From Psychrobacillus sp042885655 (GTDB taxonomy: Bacteria > Bacillota > Bacilli > Bacillales_A > Planococcaceae): a DNA stretch of 64,000 nt. Position 1 is the first letter of the stretch. Each line of letters begins with the position of its first letter. Made by a program: the position numbers and the translations under genes. The DNA is taken from contig NZ_JBHVRO010000003.1 of the NCBI RefSeq assembly GCF_042885655.1, positions 62,001 to 126,000 of the forward strand, read 5' to 3'. The notes beneath the pieces are model-generated. The model saw nothing but the letters and a program-made list of their open reading frames with translations. It ran no database searches and was not told the DNA's origin. Below, piece after piece: positions 50,910 through 58,854 of this stretch.

Positions 50910-51640
50910 TGGAATATAGAGGATCGAGTGTGTATGACCAATCGGAGTTTTTCGCAAATTATATGAAAAGAAAGGGTAGAGAAGACAGTCCGAACAATGC
51001 TATTGAAGGACCAATAATGTATGAACTTATTGGAAACTTTCAAGAAAAGAGCTTTCTAGATTTAGGGTGTGGAGATGCCTCTTTTGGGAAGGAATTATTG
51101 GAGAAAGGTGCAAAGCACTACCACGGAGTAGAGGGTTCCAAACAAATGGTGGAAGCAGCAAATAATCACATCTCTGGCATGAACGGAACCATACATTTAG
51201 ATACAATGGAGACTTTTCATTTTCCAAAAAATGAATTAGATATAGTGACCTCACGATTTGCCATTCATTACATAGAAGATGTCCAAAAGTTATTCACTAA
51301 TGTATACAGTGCATTAAAAGAAAACGGTAGGTTCATATTTAGCGTTCAACATCCACTTACGACTTCTTCTTTTGTCAGTAAACAGTCAGGAGACAGACGT
51401 GAGAATTGGATAGTAGACGATTATTTTATCGAGGGAGAACGAAAAGAACCATGGATTGATGAAGTGGTTGTCAAGTACCACCGTACAATAGAACAATATT
51501 TCCATGCTTTGAAAATGGCAGGCTTCCAAGTAGTAGATTTACGAGAAGGTACACCACTGCGTGAGCATTTTACCAGTGAAGAGGAATTCAAAAGAAGACA
51601 AAGAATTCCCGTTGTACTGGCTTTTTCTTGTGTAAAATAG
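50909..51640 (+). CDS. Class I SAM-dependent methyltransferase
   Basis: A 243-residue protein with Rossmann motifs: FLDLGCGDASFGKELLEKGA (motif I), YHGVEGSKQMVEAANNH, ELDIVTSRFAIHYIEDV (motif IV) and LKENGRFIFSVQHPL. It resembles UbiE/small-molecule methyltransferases; the acceptor is unknown. The YdeI/OmdA-like gene overlaps it by 1 nt, suggesting a common function. GAGGGG precedes the ATG. A terminator follows. Confidence 0.9.
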   Translation: MEYRGSSVYDQSEFFANYMKRKGREDSPNNAIEGPIMYELIGNFQEKSFLDLGCGDASFGKELLEKGAKHYHGVEGSKQMVEAANNHISGMNGTIHLDTMETFHFPKNELDIVTSRFAIHYIEDVQKLFTNVYSALKENGRFIFSVQHPLTTSSFVSKQSGDRRENWIVDDYFIEGERKEPWIDEVVVKYHRTIEQYFHALKMAGFQVVDLREGTPLREHFTSEEEFKRRQRIPVVLAFSCVK

Positions 51641-51677
51641 AGAAATGGCTATGATTTTAACAATCATTTCATCAGAC

Positions 51678-51716
51678 TGTAGGCAAACTCTATAAAATGA
51701 GTTGTCTACATTTTTT
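51678..51716 (+). terminator. Terminator after the methyltransferase gene
   Basis: Stem TGTAG-CAA-CTC / GAG-TTG-CTACA with small bulges, then TTTTTT. Confidence 0.75.
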
Positions 51717-51809
51717 ATTAAACAGGACACCACTTATTGACATCTATTTGTGATTGTTGAATGAATGAGGTTAGAAAAACTCAAACTGTACTGAAAAGGA
51801 GTGCTTTCA

Positions 51810-53066
51810 TTGAGTTTAATTGAAGATATAAAGAAAAATGCTCAACCATTCAAAACAAAACAAGATTTAACAGCCATAATAGAAGCAATTGGTGATGCTA
51901 AAATTGTCCTTTTGGGAGAAGCGAGTCACGGCACATCTGAGTTTTACAAAGTTCGTGCGGAAATATCCAAACGGTTAATTGAAGAGAAGGGATTTACGCT
52001 TATTGGCGTGGAGGGAGATTGGCCTTCGACTCAGCATATAAACAGATTTATTAAAGGCTACACGGATGACCAAACCAACGCTGAAGAAGTGTTAAAAGCA
52101 TTTAATCGGTGGCCGACTTGGATGTGGGCAAATGAAGAAATAGCAGAATTTGTTTCATGGTTAAAGATGCATAATGGACAAAATGAGACGAAAGAGAAAG
52201 TTGGATTCTATGGAATCGATGTATACAGCTTGTGGGAATCCTTAGATGAAGTGATTACATATTTAAGTAATACAAATCCAAAAGGAATTGAATTGGAGTA
52301 TGCTAAAAAAGCATTCTCTTGCTTTGAACCATATAATCGCCATCCTGAAACTTATGCTATTTCTTCTATCAACATTTCTGAAGCTTGTGTAGATGAGGTG
52401 TCAAAACTACTGACTACCATTCGTACTAAAGAGGAAAATTATAGTGACATAAAAGAGGCGGACTTAAATTTAAAAATAAATGCACTGGTTGCTAGGAATG
52501 CGGAAAAATATTATCGCGCAATGGTTCGAAGTGATGAGTTGTCTTGGAATATTCGAGATGAGCATATGGTAGAGGTGATTAATGAAATAATGGACTACCA
52601 TGGGAAAGGATCGAAAATAATCATTTGGGAACATAATACGCATATAGGAGATGCTTCCGCAACGGATATGGCTGCTTCAGGTATGGTGAATGTCGGGCAA
52701 ACTCTTCGATTGCAAAATAGAATAGAAGATGTTTTTGCTGTTGGATTTGGGACGCATAGAGGTACTGTTATCGCGGCGAATGAATGGGATGCTCCCTATA
52801 AACGTATGGATGTACCTCCTGCGAAAAAAGACACTTGGGAAGATGCATTATATGCTGCTGGGGCATTTGATAAGCTATTGATTTTTAATGAAAAAAATCG
52901 TTCAATGTTTAATGAGCTGATTGGTCATCGCGCCATTGGGGTAGTATATAATCCTGATTACGAAGCATATGGCAATTATGTACCTTCTAAAATAGCGGCG
53001 AGATACGATGCTTTTATTTATATCGATCAAACAAAGGCGCTTTCACCTTTAGGAACAAATGAATAA
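51810..53066 (+). CDS. Erythromycin esterase-family protein
   Basis: A 418-residue protein. Family motifs are IVLLGEASHGTSEFYKVRAE (catalytic His40 of EASHG), GVEGDWP, FNRWPTWMWANEEIAEFVSW, FYGIDVYSLWES and IIWEHNTHIGDA. EreA/EreB members hydrolyse the macrolide lactone, but many Bacillus homologues of this chromosomal type have no proven antibiotic activity, so resistance should not be assumed. The start is TTG 51810, 8 nt after AAAGGAG; the GTG at 51801 lies on the Shine-Dalgarno. It stands alone. Confidence 0.88.
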   Translation: MSLIEDIKKNAQPFKTKQDLTAIIEAIGDAKIVLLGEASHGTSEFYKVRAEISKRLIEEKGFTLIGVEGDWPSTQHINRFIKGYTDDQTNAEEVLKAFNRWPTWMWANEEIAEFVSWLKMHNGQNETKEKVGFYGIDVYSLWESLDEVITYLSNTNPKGIELEYAKKAFSCFEPYNRHPETYAISSINISEACVDEVSKLLTTIRTKEENYSDIKEADLNLKINALVARNAEKYYRAMVRSDELSWNIRDEHMVEVINEIMDYHGKGSKIIIWEHNTHIGDASATDMAASGMVNVGQTLRLQNRIEDVFAVGFGTHRGTVIAANEWDAPYKRMDVPPAKKDTWEDALYAAGAFDKLLIFNEKNRSMFNELIGHRAIGVVYNPDYEAYGNYVPSKIAARYDAFIYIDQTKALSPLGTNE

Positions 53067-53070
53067 ACAG

Positions 53071-53104
53071 TTAAGGCTGCTCAAATAATGTTGGAGCAGC
53101 CTTA
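53071..53104. terminator. Bidirectional hairpin between convergent genes
   Basis: TAAGGCTGCTC / GAGCAGCCTTA perfect stem with an 11-nt loop between the esterase and DUF2785 genes. U-tracts are weak in both directions. Confidence 0.55.
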
Positions 53105-53108
53105 GTTG

Positions 53109-53924
53109 TTAATAAATCATTTGAACAACTAAACGTTTTATTGTTTCTTTCATACCATTTTGAATGGCTTCCTTTTCTAATAAAAAGTAAGAGGATTTCA
53201 AAAAATTCTTAAATGCTAGTTGAGCATAATACGGTTGCAACTCACCATTTGAAGCAGCATAATTATCTGCAAGAGACTGCTTTAATTGTTCTAACCAAGT
53301 TACTATGAGATCTTCATTAAGATGATATTTAGTTAGTGTAACGAATGCTCGAGCCAACCGTTCTTCTTCATCGTCTTGATAGCCATTAGCGATGGTAAGA
53401 AAACGTGCGATATGTTGCAAAATCTTTAAGGCGTCATCTTCGGTTGCAGTAGGATGTTTCATAATGGAATCTAGTAAATCAGCGCCATGTGCAGCAGCAT
53501 GTGCCCAACCTCTTTTATCAACATAGCCTCTTAAGTCTGATTCTTTACCCATATATTCATGAGTTGCCTCTATAACTTCTCGTACTAAGTCTTTACTAAT
53601 TATTTGTTTAGTAGAATCGTGTTCTACTATCAAGGCGTAAACAAGTGTAGTGAAAGAACGAGTGAAAACAGAGTCAGTTAAGGGATTATCTATATCTAAT
53701 ACTACTGATTTATTCTCTAACAGTTTGTTTAAAATGAATACCATTTGCTGCTGATCCAGAAAATCTTCTGTTACCAACGTGTAAAAAGCAGTGTAAATAA
53801 GTTTGTCCCTCAAAATGGGGTCTGTAGATCCTATGTTTTCAATCATTTCATCTAAAACTTCCGTTGAAACCATTTTCAGTTCACATGAAATAATACTTTG
53901 TAAAATGTCTTTAAAATTTGTCAT
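53109..53924 (-). CDS. DUF2785 family protein
   Basis: A 271-residue, almost all-helical soluble protein. DLRGYVDKRGWAHAAAHGAD then LLDSIMKHP is the DUF2785 signature; conserved His residues in HAAAHGAD could bind metal. Repeating helical pairs suggest a HEAT-like scaffold. No function is known for the family. It is convergent with the esterase gene. The ATG has an AAGGAG Shine-Dalgarno. Confidence 0.85.
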   Translation of the reverse strand: MTNFKDILQSIISCELKMVSTEVLDEMIENIGSTDPILRDKLIYTAFYTLVTEDFLDQQQMVFILNKLLENKSVVLDIDNPLTDSVFTRSFTTLVYALIVEHDSTKQIISKDLVREVIEATHEYMGKESDLRGYVDKRGWAHAAAHGADLLDSIMKHPTATEDDALKILQHIARFLTIANGYQDDEEERLARAFVTLTKYHLNEDLIVTWLEQLKQSLADNYAASNGELQPYYAQLAFKNFLKSSYFLLEKEAIQNGMKETIKRLVVQMIY

Positions 53925-54091
53925 ATTTTCTCCTTAAGATGCATTTGTTTGCATTAATAATAAAAGTTAAATCATGGTAAGTCAACTAGATATTCGGAGA
54001 TAACTTTGTGCATTCCTCGGAAATAACAGTATTATCTAATAATTTCGTGATAAACTAGTGATATCTAATTTTGTAATACAGGAGGTTTAAA

Positions 54092-55576
54092 GTGACAATT
54101 TTAAAAAAACTCTTAGTAAGCTTAGTTTCTGTGTTTATGATAAGTGGCGCAATATTTATTCCAGTTACAATTGATTCTAGCGTTGAAGCTGCCACTTCCT
54201 ATACGAACTTAAAAAATACGATAGATAATATTATGCAGGATAGCCGTATGAGGAACGCCTCTACTAGTGTGACGATTCGAAAAGCAACTACTGGAGACGT
54301 GGTGTATCAGTATTATGCGGATAAAGAAATTACTCCAGCCTCATCACTCAAATTGTTAACTGGCGCAGCTGCATTAGATATGCTTGGAGAAAATTATCGT
54401 TTTTCTACCGCTGTGTTAACGGATGGAAAGGTGAAAAATGGAACACTAAATGGTAACTTGTATTTACGTGGTCAAGGGGATCCGACTTTATTGAAAACAC
54501 AGGTAGATAATTTTGCAGATGGATTAGTGAAGCAAGGAGTGAAAAGGGTATCGGGAAATTTAATAGGGGACGATACGTGGTTTGACTCTGTTCGATTGTC
54601 AGCAGGAATATTAGCAGAGGATGAGCCTTATTATTATGCCGCTCCCATATCTGCATTAACACTTTCACCAAATGATGATTTTGATGCAGGCTCTGTTATC
54701 GTTGAAGCTATTCCTGGAGTTAATGGAAAAGCTACGAAAGTAACGTTAACTCCTATAACTAGTGTATTACAAGTAGTCAATAATTCTAAAACAGTTCCGA
54801 AAGGACAAAAAAACACACTGAAAATTACTCGGCAAGTTGGTACGAACAAGGTGGTTGTATCAGGGAATTCTCCGATAGGAACTTCTGGCACAAAAGAATG
54901 GATTTCTGTAACTAATCCAACTCTCTATGCACTCGATGTTTTTAAAAAATCATTAACGGAAAAAGGAATTACGCTTGCCACTTCCTCTAAAATTGTTCAA
55001 GGTAAAACTCCAGAACGGGCTCATGTATTAATGTCCAGAAAATCTATGCCGCTGAAAGAACTGATTATTCCTTTTATGAAGTTAAGTAATAATACGCATG
55101 CGGAAATGTTAGCAAAAGAAATGGGTAAAGTTAAATATGGAGTAGGAAGTTGGGATGCAGGACTTAAAGTAATGCGTGAATATGCAGATTCTATAGGGCT
55201 AGATAGCGACCATTGGAACTTTGAAGATGCATCTGGAATGTCCTATTCCAATAAAACTACTTCTAATCAACTATCTCAACTACTGTATGTTGTCCGTTTT
55301 GAACCTTGGTATAACACGTATTTGAAAAGCTTACCAATAGCTGGTGAATCGGATCGATTTATAGGAGGAACACTAAGAAATAGATTGAAAATGGCTCCAG
55401 CAAAAGGGAATATTATAGCTAAAACAGGTAGTTTAGAAAATATTAAATCACTTGCCGGTTATGCAAAAACAAAAGATGGAGAAACGCTTATTTTTACGAT
55501 ATTAACGGAAAATGCAAAAACGAGCACTATTCCAGTCATCGACCAAATCGCCACAGCCATCACAAATTTCAAGTAA
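54092..55576 (+). CDS. Penicillin-binding protein 4-type D-Ala-D-Ala carboxypeptidase/endopeptidase
   Basis: A 494-residue peptidase family S13 protein (DacB/DacC). The signal peptide is LVSLVSVFMISGAIFIPVTI, cleaved near VEAA. The active site has SSLK (Ser84, Lys87), SNN (KLSNNTHAEM) and KTG (AKTGSLENIKSLAG). The extra domain characteristic of PBP4 lies between SxxK and SxN, with YLRGQGDPTLL and DDTWFDSVRL. It trims or cleaves peptidoglycan cross-links outside the membrane. The start is GTG 54092 with AGGAGG. The transcript runs into the 47-nt palindrome right after the stop, which could terminate it. Confidence 0.93.
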   Translation: MTILKKLLVSLVSVFMISGAIFIPVTIDSSVEAATSYTNLKNTIDNIMQDSRMRNASTSVTIRKATTGDVVYQYYADKEITPASSLKLLTGAAALDMLGENYRFSTAVLTDGKVKNGTLNGNLYLRGQGDPTLLKTQVDNFADGLVKQGVKRVSGNLIGDDTWFDSVRLSAGILAEDEPYYYAAPISALTLSPNDDFDAGSVIVEAIPGVNGKATKVTLTPITSVLQVVNNSKTVPKGQKNTLKITRQVGTNKVVVSGNSPIGTSGTKEWISVTNPTLYALDVFKKSLTEKGITLATSSKIVQGKTPERAHVLMSRKSMPLKELIIPFMKLSNNTHAEMLAKEMGKVKYGVGSWDAGLKVMREYADSIGLDSDHWNFEDASGMSYSNKTTSNQLSQLLYVVRFEPWYNTYLKSLPIAGESDRFIGGTLRNRLKMAPAKGNIIAKTGSLENIKSLAGYAKTKDGETLIFTILTENAKTSTIPVIDQIATAITNFK

Positions 55577-55577
55577 T

Positions 55578-55624
55578 ATTACAGGAGTGTTACGGGTGCC
55601 TGGCACCAGTAACACTTTTGTAAT
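55578..55624. repeat. 47-nt palindromic repeat, copy 2
   Basis: ATTACAGGAGTGTTACGGG..TGCCTGGCACC..AGTAACACTTTTGTAAT; near-perfect dyad. It starts 2 bp after the carboxypeptidase stop. Confidence 0.8.
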
Positions 55625-55697
55625 TTTTAGCTTTTTAGGGATAGTTTAAGTATTTGCTTGCATGTACTATACTTGAGTAATTAGTGGGGTGAGCGTA

Positions 55698-56273
55698 GTG
55701 GGAAGGGAAAGAAAGTTTACAGACGAGGAATTATTCAATGCGACTAAAGAAATGATTATTAATGAAGGGTATGAATCTTTTACTTTCAGTCGTTTGGCAG
55801 CCATTCTAAATGTATCGAGAGGTAGTATATATAAGTATTACGAAAATAAAGATGAATTAATTTCTGAGTTTTTAATGTACGAGATGAATCGTTTTCTAAC
55901 TGAAATTAATGCACTCAATAAAGAAGGGGATTTTCAAACTCAATTTGATTTATTAATTGATTTCATTTTCCGACATAATAATATTCATCAAGTAATGGAG
56001 ATAATAAATCAAATTCCTTCCAACACGACAAAAAGAGTAGAAGGAAACAAGTTGAAATTAGGCGAATACCATGTGGATATGTATCAGCAATTCCAAGGTT
56101 TAATCGATTTAGGTAGGGAAGAAAAAAGGATTAAAAGTCATTTACCTACAGCAGTTATATTAGGTATGATATTTCAAACAATTGCTATACCAAACCATTT
56201 CGATATTCCAAAGGAGGAATGGATTGCTTCTATAAAAGAAATATTATGTCATGGAATGCTCCAAAAAGAGTAA
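55698..56273 (+). CDS. TetR-family repressor
   Basis: A 191-residue protein. Helix-turn-helix: ELFNATKEMIINEGYESFTF then SRLAAILNVSRGSIYKYYEN and KDELISEF. A helical ligand domain follows. The start is GTG 55698, 5 nt after GGGGTGA; the GTG at 55689 overlaps that Shine-Dalgarno. It sits directly upstream of an MMPL transporter gene, with two TGACA-N4-TGTCA operators in between, and most likely represses it (and itself weakly). The inducer is unknown. Confidence 0.9.
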   Translation: MGRERKFTDEELFNATKEMIINEGYESFTFSRLAAILNVSRGSIYKYYENKDELISEFLMYEMNRFLTEINALNKEGDFQTQFDLLIDFIFRHNNIHQVMEIINQIPSNTTKRVEGNKLKLGEYHVDMYQQFQGLIDLGREEKRIKSHLPTAVILGMIFQTIAIPNHFDIPKEEWIASIKEILCHGMLQKE

Positions 56274-56302
56274 TTGACATAACTGTCACTTTTGAACATA
56301 CT
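56274..56302 (+). promoter_or_regulatory. Promoter of the MMPL gene overlapping TetR operator 1
   Basis: TTGACA (56274-56279)-N17-CATACT (56297-56302). The first operator TGACATAACTGTCA (56275-56288) covers the -35, so repressor binding would block RNA polymerase. Confidence 0.55.
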
Positions 56303-56328
56303 ATAAGAGACAGTTATGTTTTTTTTTA
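56277..56328 (+). terminator. Terminator of the TetR gene, shared with operator DNA
   Basis: Stem ACATAACTGTC / GACAGTTATGT followed by nine T residues. The left arm is also part of operator 1. A transcript begun at the MMPL promoter would contain only the right arm and escape termination. Confidence 0.7.
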
Positions 56329-56332
56329 TTCA

Positions 56333-56352
56333 AAGTGACAATAGTGTCACTT
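56333..56352. promoter_or_regulatory. TetR operator 2
   Basis: AAGTGACAATAGTGTCACTT, a perfect 8+8 dyad with a 4-nt spacer, 21 bp before the MMPL start codon. It repeats the TGACA-N4-TGTCA pattern of 56275-56288. Confidence 0.75.
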
Positions 56353-56373
56353 ACAAAAAAAGGAGAGTGAATC

Positions 56374-58467
56374 ATGCAGAAGATTATTCGCCTTGTAACA
56401 GATTTTGTAACTTCCAAAAAAGGAATGTGGATTACACTAGGGGTATGGGTAGTCATTACTATGTTGTTAGCGGTGTTTGCACCTAGCGCAAGTGAATACA
56501 AGGTGTCAGGTGTTACTTCCTTACCAGCAGATGCCCAATCTGTCATTGCTCAACAGAAAATAGATGATCACTTTAAAGATGCAGAAAGTATTCCAGGTAT
56601 TCTCGTTCTTCAATCGGAAAACGGAGAAATAAATACAGAAATCCTTGGTGAGGCATTAGATAAAGTGAGTGCTGCTAATATTCCTGGATTAAAAAAGATG
56701 ATACTTTTTAGTAGTCTTCCACCGCAAGCTCTTGCTGGTTTTTTCTCAGAAGATAAAGAGACAGCTGTGATTCCATTAAGTTTTGATCCTTCCTTAGATA
56801 CAAAAGATTTAGAAGTAGGTATAGAGAAGGTAAAAACAATTGTCAGAGATCAAACAAAATTGACTATTTATATGACGGGTCCAGCGGGAATTGCTGTAGA
56901 TACATTAAATTTATTCTCAAGAGCAGATATTGTATTGTTGCTATCTACAGTTGGAATTGTGTTGATTTTATTAATCGTAATTTACCGATCTCCGCTATTA
57001 GCATTAATTCCGTTGTTATCAACGGCATTTGTATATGAAGTAGTCAACCAAATTCTAGGACTATTTGGAAAAGGTGGATTAGAATTAGCGACTCAGTCTA
57101 CATCCATCATGTCTATTTTATTATTTGCTGCAACAATTGATTATTCGTTATTTGTTTTTTCTCGATACCGGGAAGAACTGAAGAACTATGAATGTAAATA
57201 TGATGCAATGAAGTGGGCGATGCGTGAAACAGGAATACCTGTATTTTATGCAGGCGGAACTGTACTTGCAGCGATGCTCGTTCTGTTTTTTTCAGAGTTT
57301 GGTGATTATCGAAACTTTGCTCCAATATTCGGTACGACAATGTTTGTTATTATGATTGCATCGATTACGTTAGTACCTGCAATGTTTACACTTTTCGGCA
57401 GAAAATCATTTTGGCCGAAAGTTCCGAAATTTGGAGATGTTGAAATAAAAACAAATACGCTGTGGAGTAAAATTGGTACATATATTGTTAATAAACCTAT
57501 TGTTGCAGCACTATCAATATTAGTTATTCTAGTAATATCTGCTTTCAATATGTTCAATATGAAATATGAATTTGATACAATCAAATCTTTCCCAAGCAAC
57601 ATGCCTTCTCGAGTAGGATATGAAGTTATTGAAGCGAAGTTTGAAAAAGGAGATCTAGCCCCAACGACGGTCCTACTTGAATCAACAAATGAAATAACGT
57701 CTGAGGAACAAGAAAGTTTAATGAAAAATATCACCAAACAAACTTTAGTAAGCGGAGTTCGTGTAACCGGAATTTCAGAAGACGGTCATGCGATTCAATA
57801 TCAATTAACTTTTGAAGAAAATCCTTATTCGGTTGAATCAATGGATGCATTAGAGAATATAGTTGAGAACGCGGAAAACATTATACAAGAAAGTAAAATA
57901 AATGGAGAACTCTACTTTGCAGGTGAAACAGCGACGAAAGTGGATGATCGATCGGTAAATGATCGTGATTTAATCGTTATAGTTTTGTTAGAAACAATAT
58001 TAATTTTTATTATGCTAATTTTTTTAACGAAGTCTATTAAAATGCCAATATACATGATGGGAACGATTTTATTATCTTTCTTAGCAGCAGTTGGGCTTGG
58101 TATGTTCTTAACTAATTTACTTTTTGACATCGATACGATAAGTAATCGAGTTCCGCTGTATTCATTTGTTTTCTTAGTAGCACTTGGAATTGATTATAAT
58201 ATTATATTAATCTCTAGATTATTGGAGGAGCGTAAAAAGCACACTGTAAAAGAAGCGGTTCAAATTGCGGTTGCTAATACGGGTGGGGTTATTTCGTCAG
58301 CAGGAATTTTACTTGCAGCAACCTTTGCAGTACTTATGACACAACCAATCCAATTACTGTTTGTGTTTGGATTCATCGTAGCGGTAGGAATTATTCTAGA
58401 TACATTCTTAATTCGGGGAATACTACTACCTTCCTTAATCGTCCTATTTGAAAAAGATAAAAAGTAA
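56374..58467 (+). CDS. MMPL/RND-superfamily membrane transporter
   Basis: A 697-residue, 12-helix protein with the two-fold RND repeat: TM1, an extracytoplasmic loop, TM2-6, TM7, a loop, TM8-12. ATIDYSLFVFSRYREELKN in the first half and ALGIDYNIILISRLLEERKK in the second are the MMPL proton-relay motifs (D-Y). SVLTM-like GGTVLAAMLVLFF and GGVISSAGILLAATF follow each. Such proteins (YdgH/YdfJ type) export lipids, fatty acids or drugs. AAGGAG precedes the ATG. It is controlled by the upstream TetR and ends at a strong terminator. Confidence 0.92.
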   Translation: MQKIIRLVTDFVTSKKGMWITLGVWVVITMLLAVFAPSASEYKVSGVTSLPADAQSVIAQQKIDDHFKDAESIPGILVLQSENGEINTEILGEALDKVSAANIPGLKKMILFSSLPPQALAGFFSEDKETAVIPLSFDPSLDTKDLEVGIEKVKTIVRDQTKLTIYMTGPAGIAVDTLNLFSRADIVLLLSTVGIVLILLIVIYRSPLLALIPLLSTAFVYEVVNQILGLFGKGGLELATQSTSIMSILLFAATIDYSLFVFSRYREELKNYECKYDAMKWAMRETGIPVFYAGGTVLAAMLVLFFSEFGDYRNFAPIFGTTMFVIMIASITLVPAMFTLFGRKSFWPKVPKFGDVEIKTNTLWSKIGTYIVNKPIVAALSILVILVISAFNMFNMKYEFDTIKSFPSNMPSRVGYEVIEAKFEKGDLAPTTVLLESTNEITSEEQESLMKNITKQTLVSGVRVTGISEDGHAIQYQLTFEENPYSVESMDALENIVENAENIIQESKINGELYFAGETATKVDDRSVNDRDLIVIVLLETILIFIMLIFLTKSIKMPIYMMGTILLSFLAAVGLGMFLTNLLFDIDTISNRVPLYSFVFLVALGIDYNIILISRLLEERKKHTVKEAVQIAVANTGGVISSAGILLAATFAVLMTQPIQLLFVFGFIVAVGIILDTFLIRGILLPSLIVLFEKDKK

Positions 58468-58469
58468 GA

Positions 58470-58513
58470 AATAGCATGGTACTGGGTTTTTATCCTGGTA
58501 CCATGCTATTTTG
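58470..58513 (+). terminator. Terminator after the MMPL gene
   Basis: Perfect 13-bp stem AATAGCATGGTAC / GTACCATGCTATT, then TTTG. Confidence 0.85.
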
Positions 58514-58550
58514 TTACAAAAGTGTTACGGTTGCCTGGCGTCCGTAACTT
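58514..58550. repeat. 47-nt palindromic repeat, degraded copy 3
   Basis: TTACAAAAGTGTTACGG..TTGCCTGGCGT..CCGTAACTTATTTT. The left arm is intact and the distal right arm has decayed. It adjoins the MMPL terminator. Confidence 0.65.
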
Positions 58551-58590
58551 ATTTTAAGAGAATATATATGAATTGGAATGGGATGACCAG

Positions 58591-58725
58591 GGTGATTTCT
58601 GCTGCAGGCAGACGCCTAGGAGACTGAAGCCATGCCCGCGAAGCGACCGCCATAGCGGAAATCAAAGACATTTCTAAATTACTCTTCTTAAAAGGACCTG
58701 GCGTCTTTTTGCTCGGTTTTTCTTA
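58591..58725 (+). repeat. Mosaic intergenic repeat, B block, 3' part
   Basis: GTGATTTCTGCTGCAGGCAG, then GCCTAGGAGACTGAAGCCAT and GCCCGCGAAGCG, CATAGCGGAAA, ACTCTTCTTAAAA, closing CTGGCGTCTTTTTGCTCGG and TTTTTC, as at the end of the 16331-16602 block. The 58468-58854 gap holds the terminator, the palindrome and this block; no gene is seen. Confidence 0.65.
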
Positions 58726-58854
58726 GGTGTAATTGAAGTTAAAAAAGTATTTTATTTTGATAACTCAAAAAATATACAATATTTGCCGATAATAAACTGT
58801 AGATATTTATTTGGTGAATTATTTGGGGAATCTCTAGAGAGAAGGGTTAGTAGG

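Noticed and set aside
51810..53066. Calling the erythromycin-esterase-family gene a macrolide resistance gene
   Set aside because: The family motifs are present, but many chromosomal homologues have no proven activity on macrolides and there is no mobile context.
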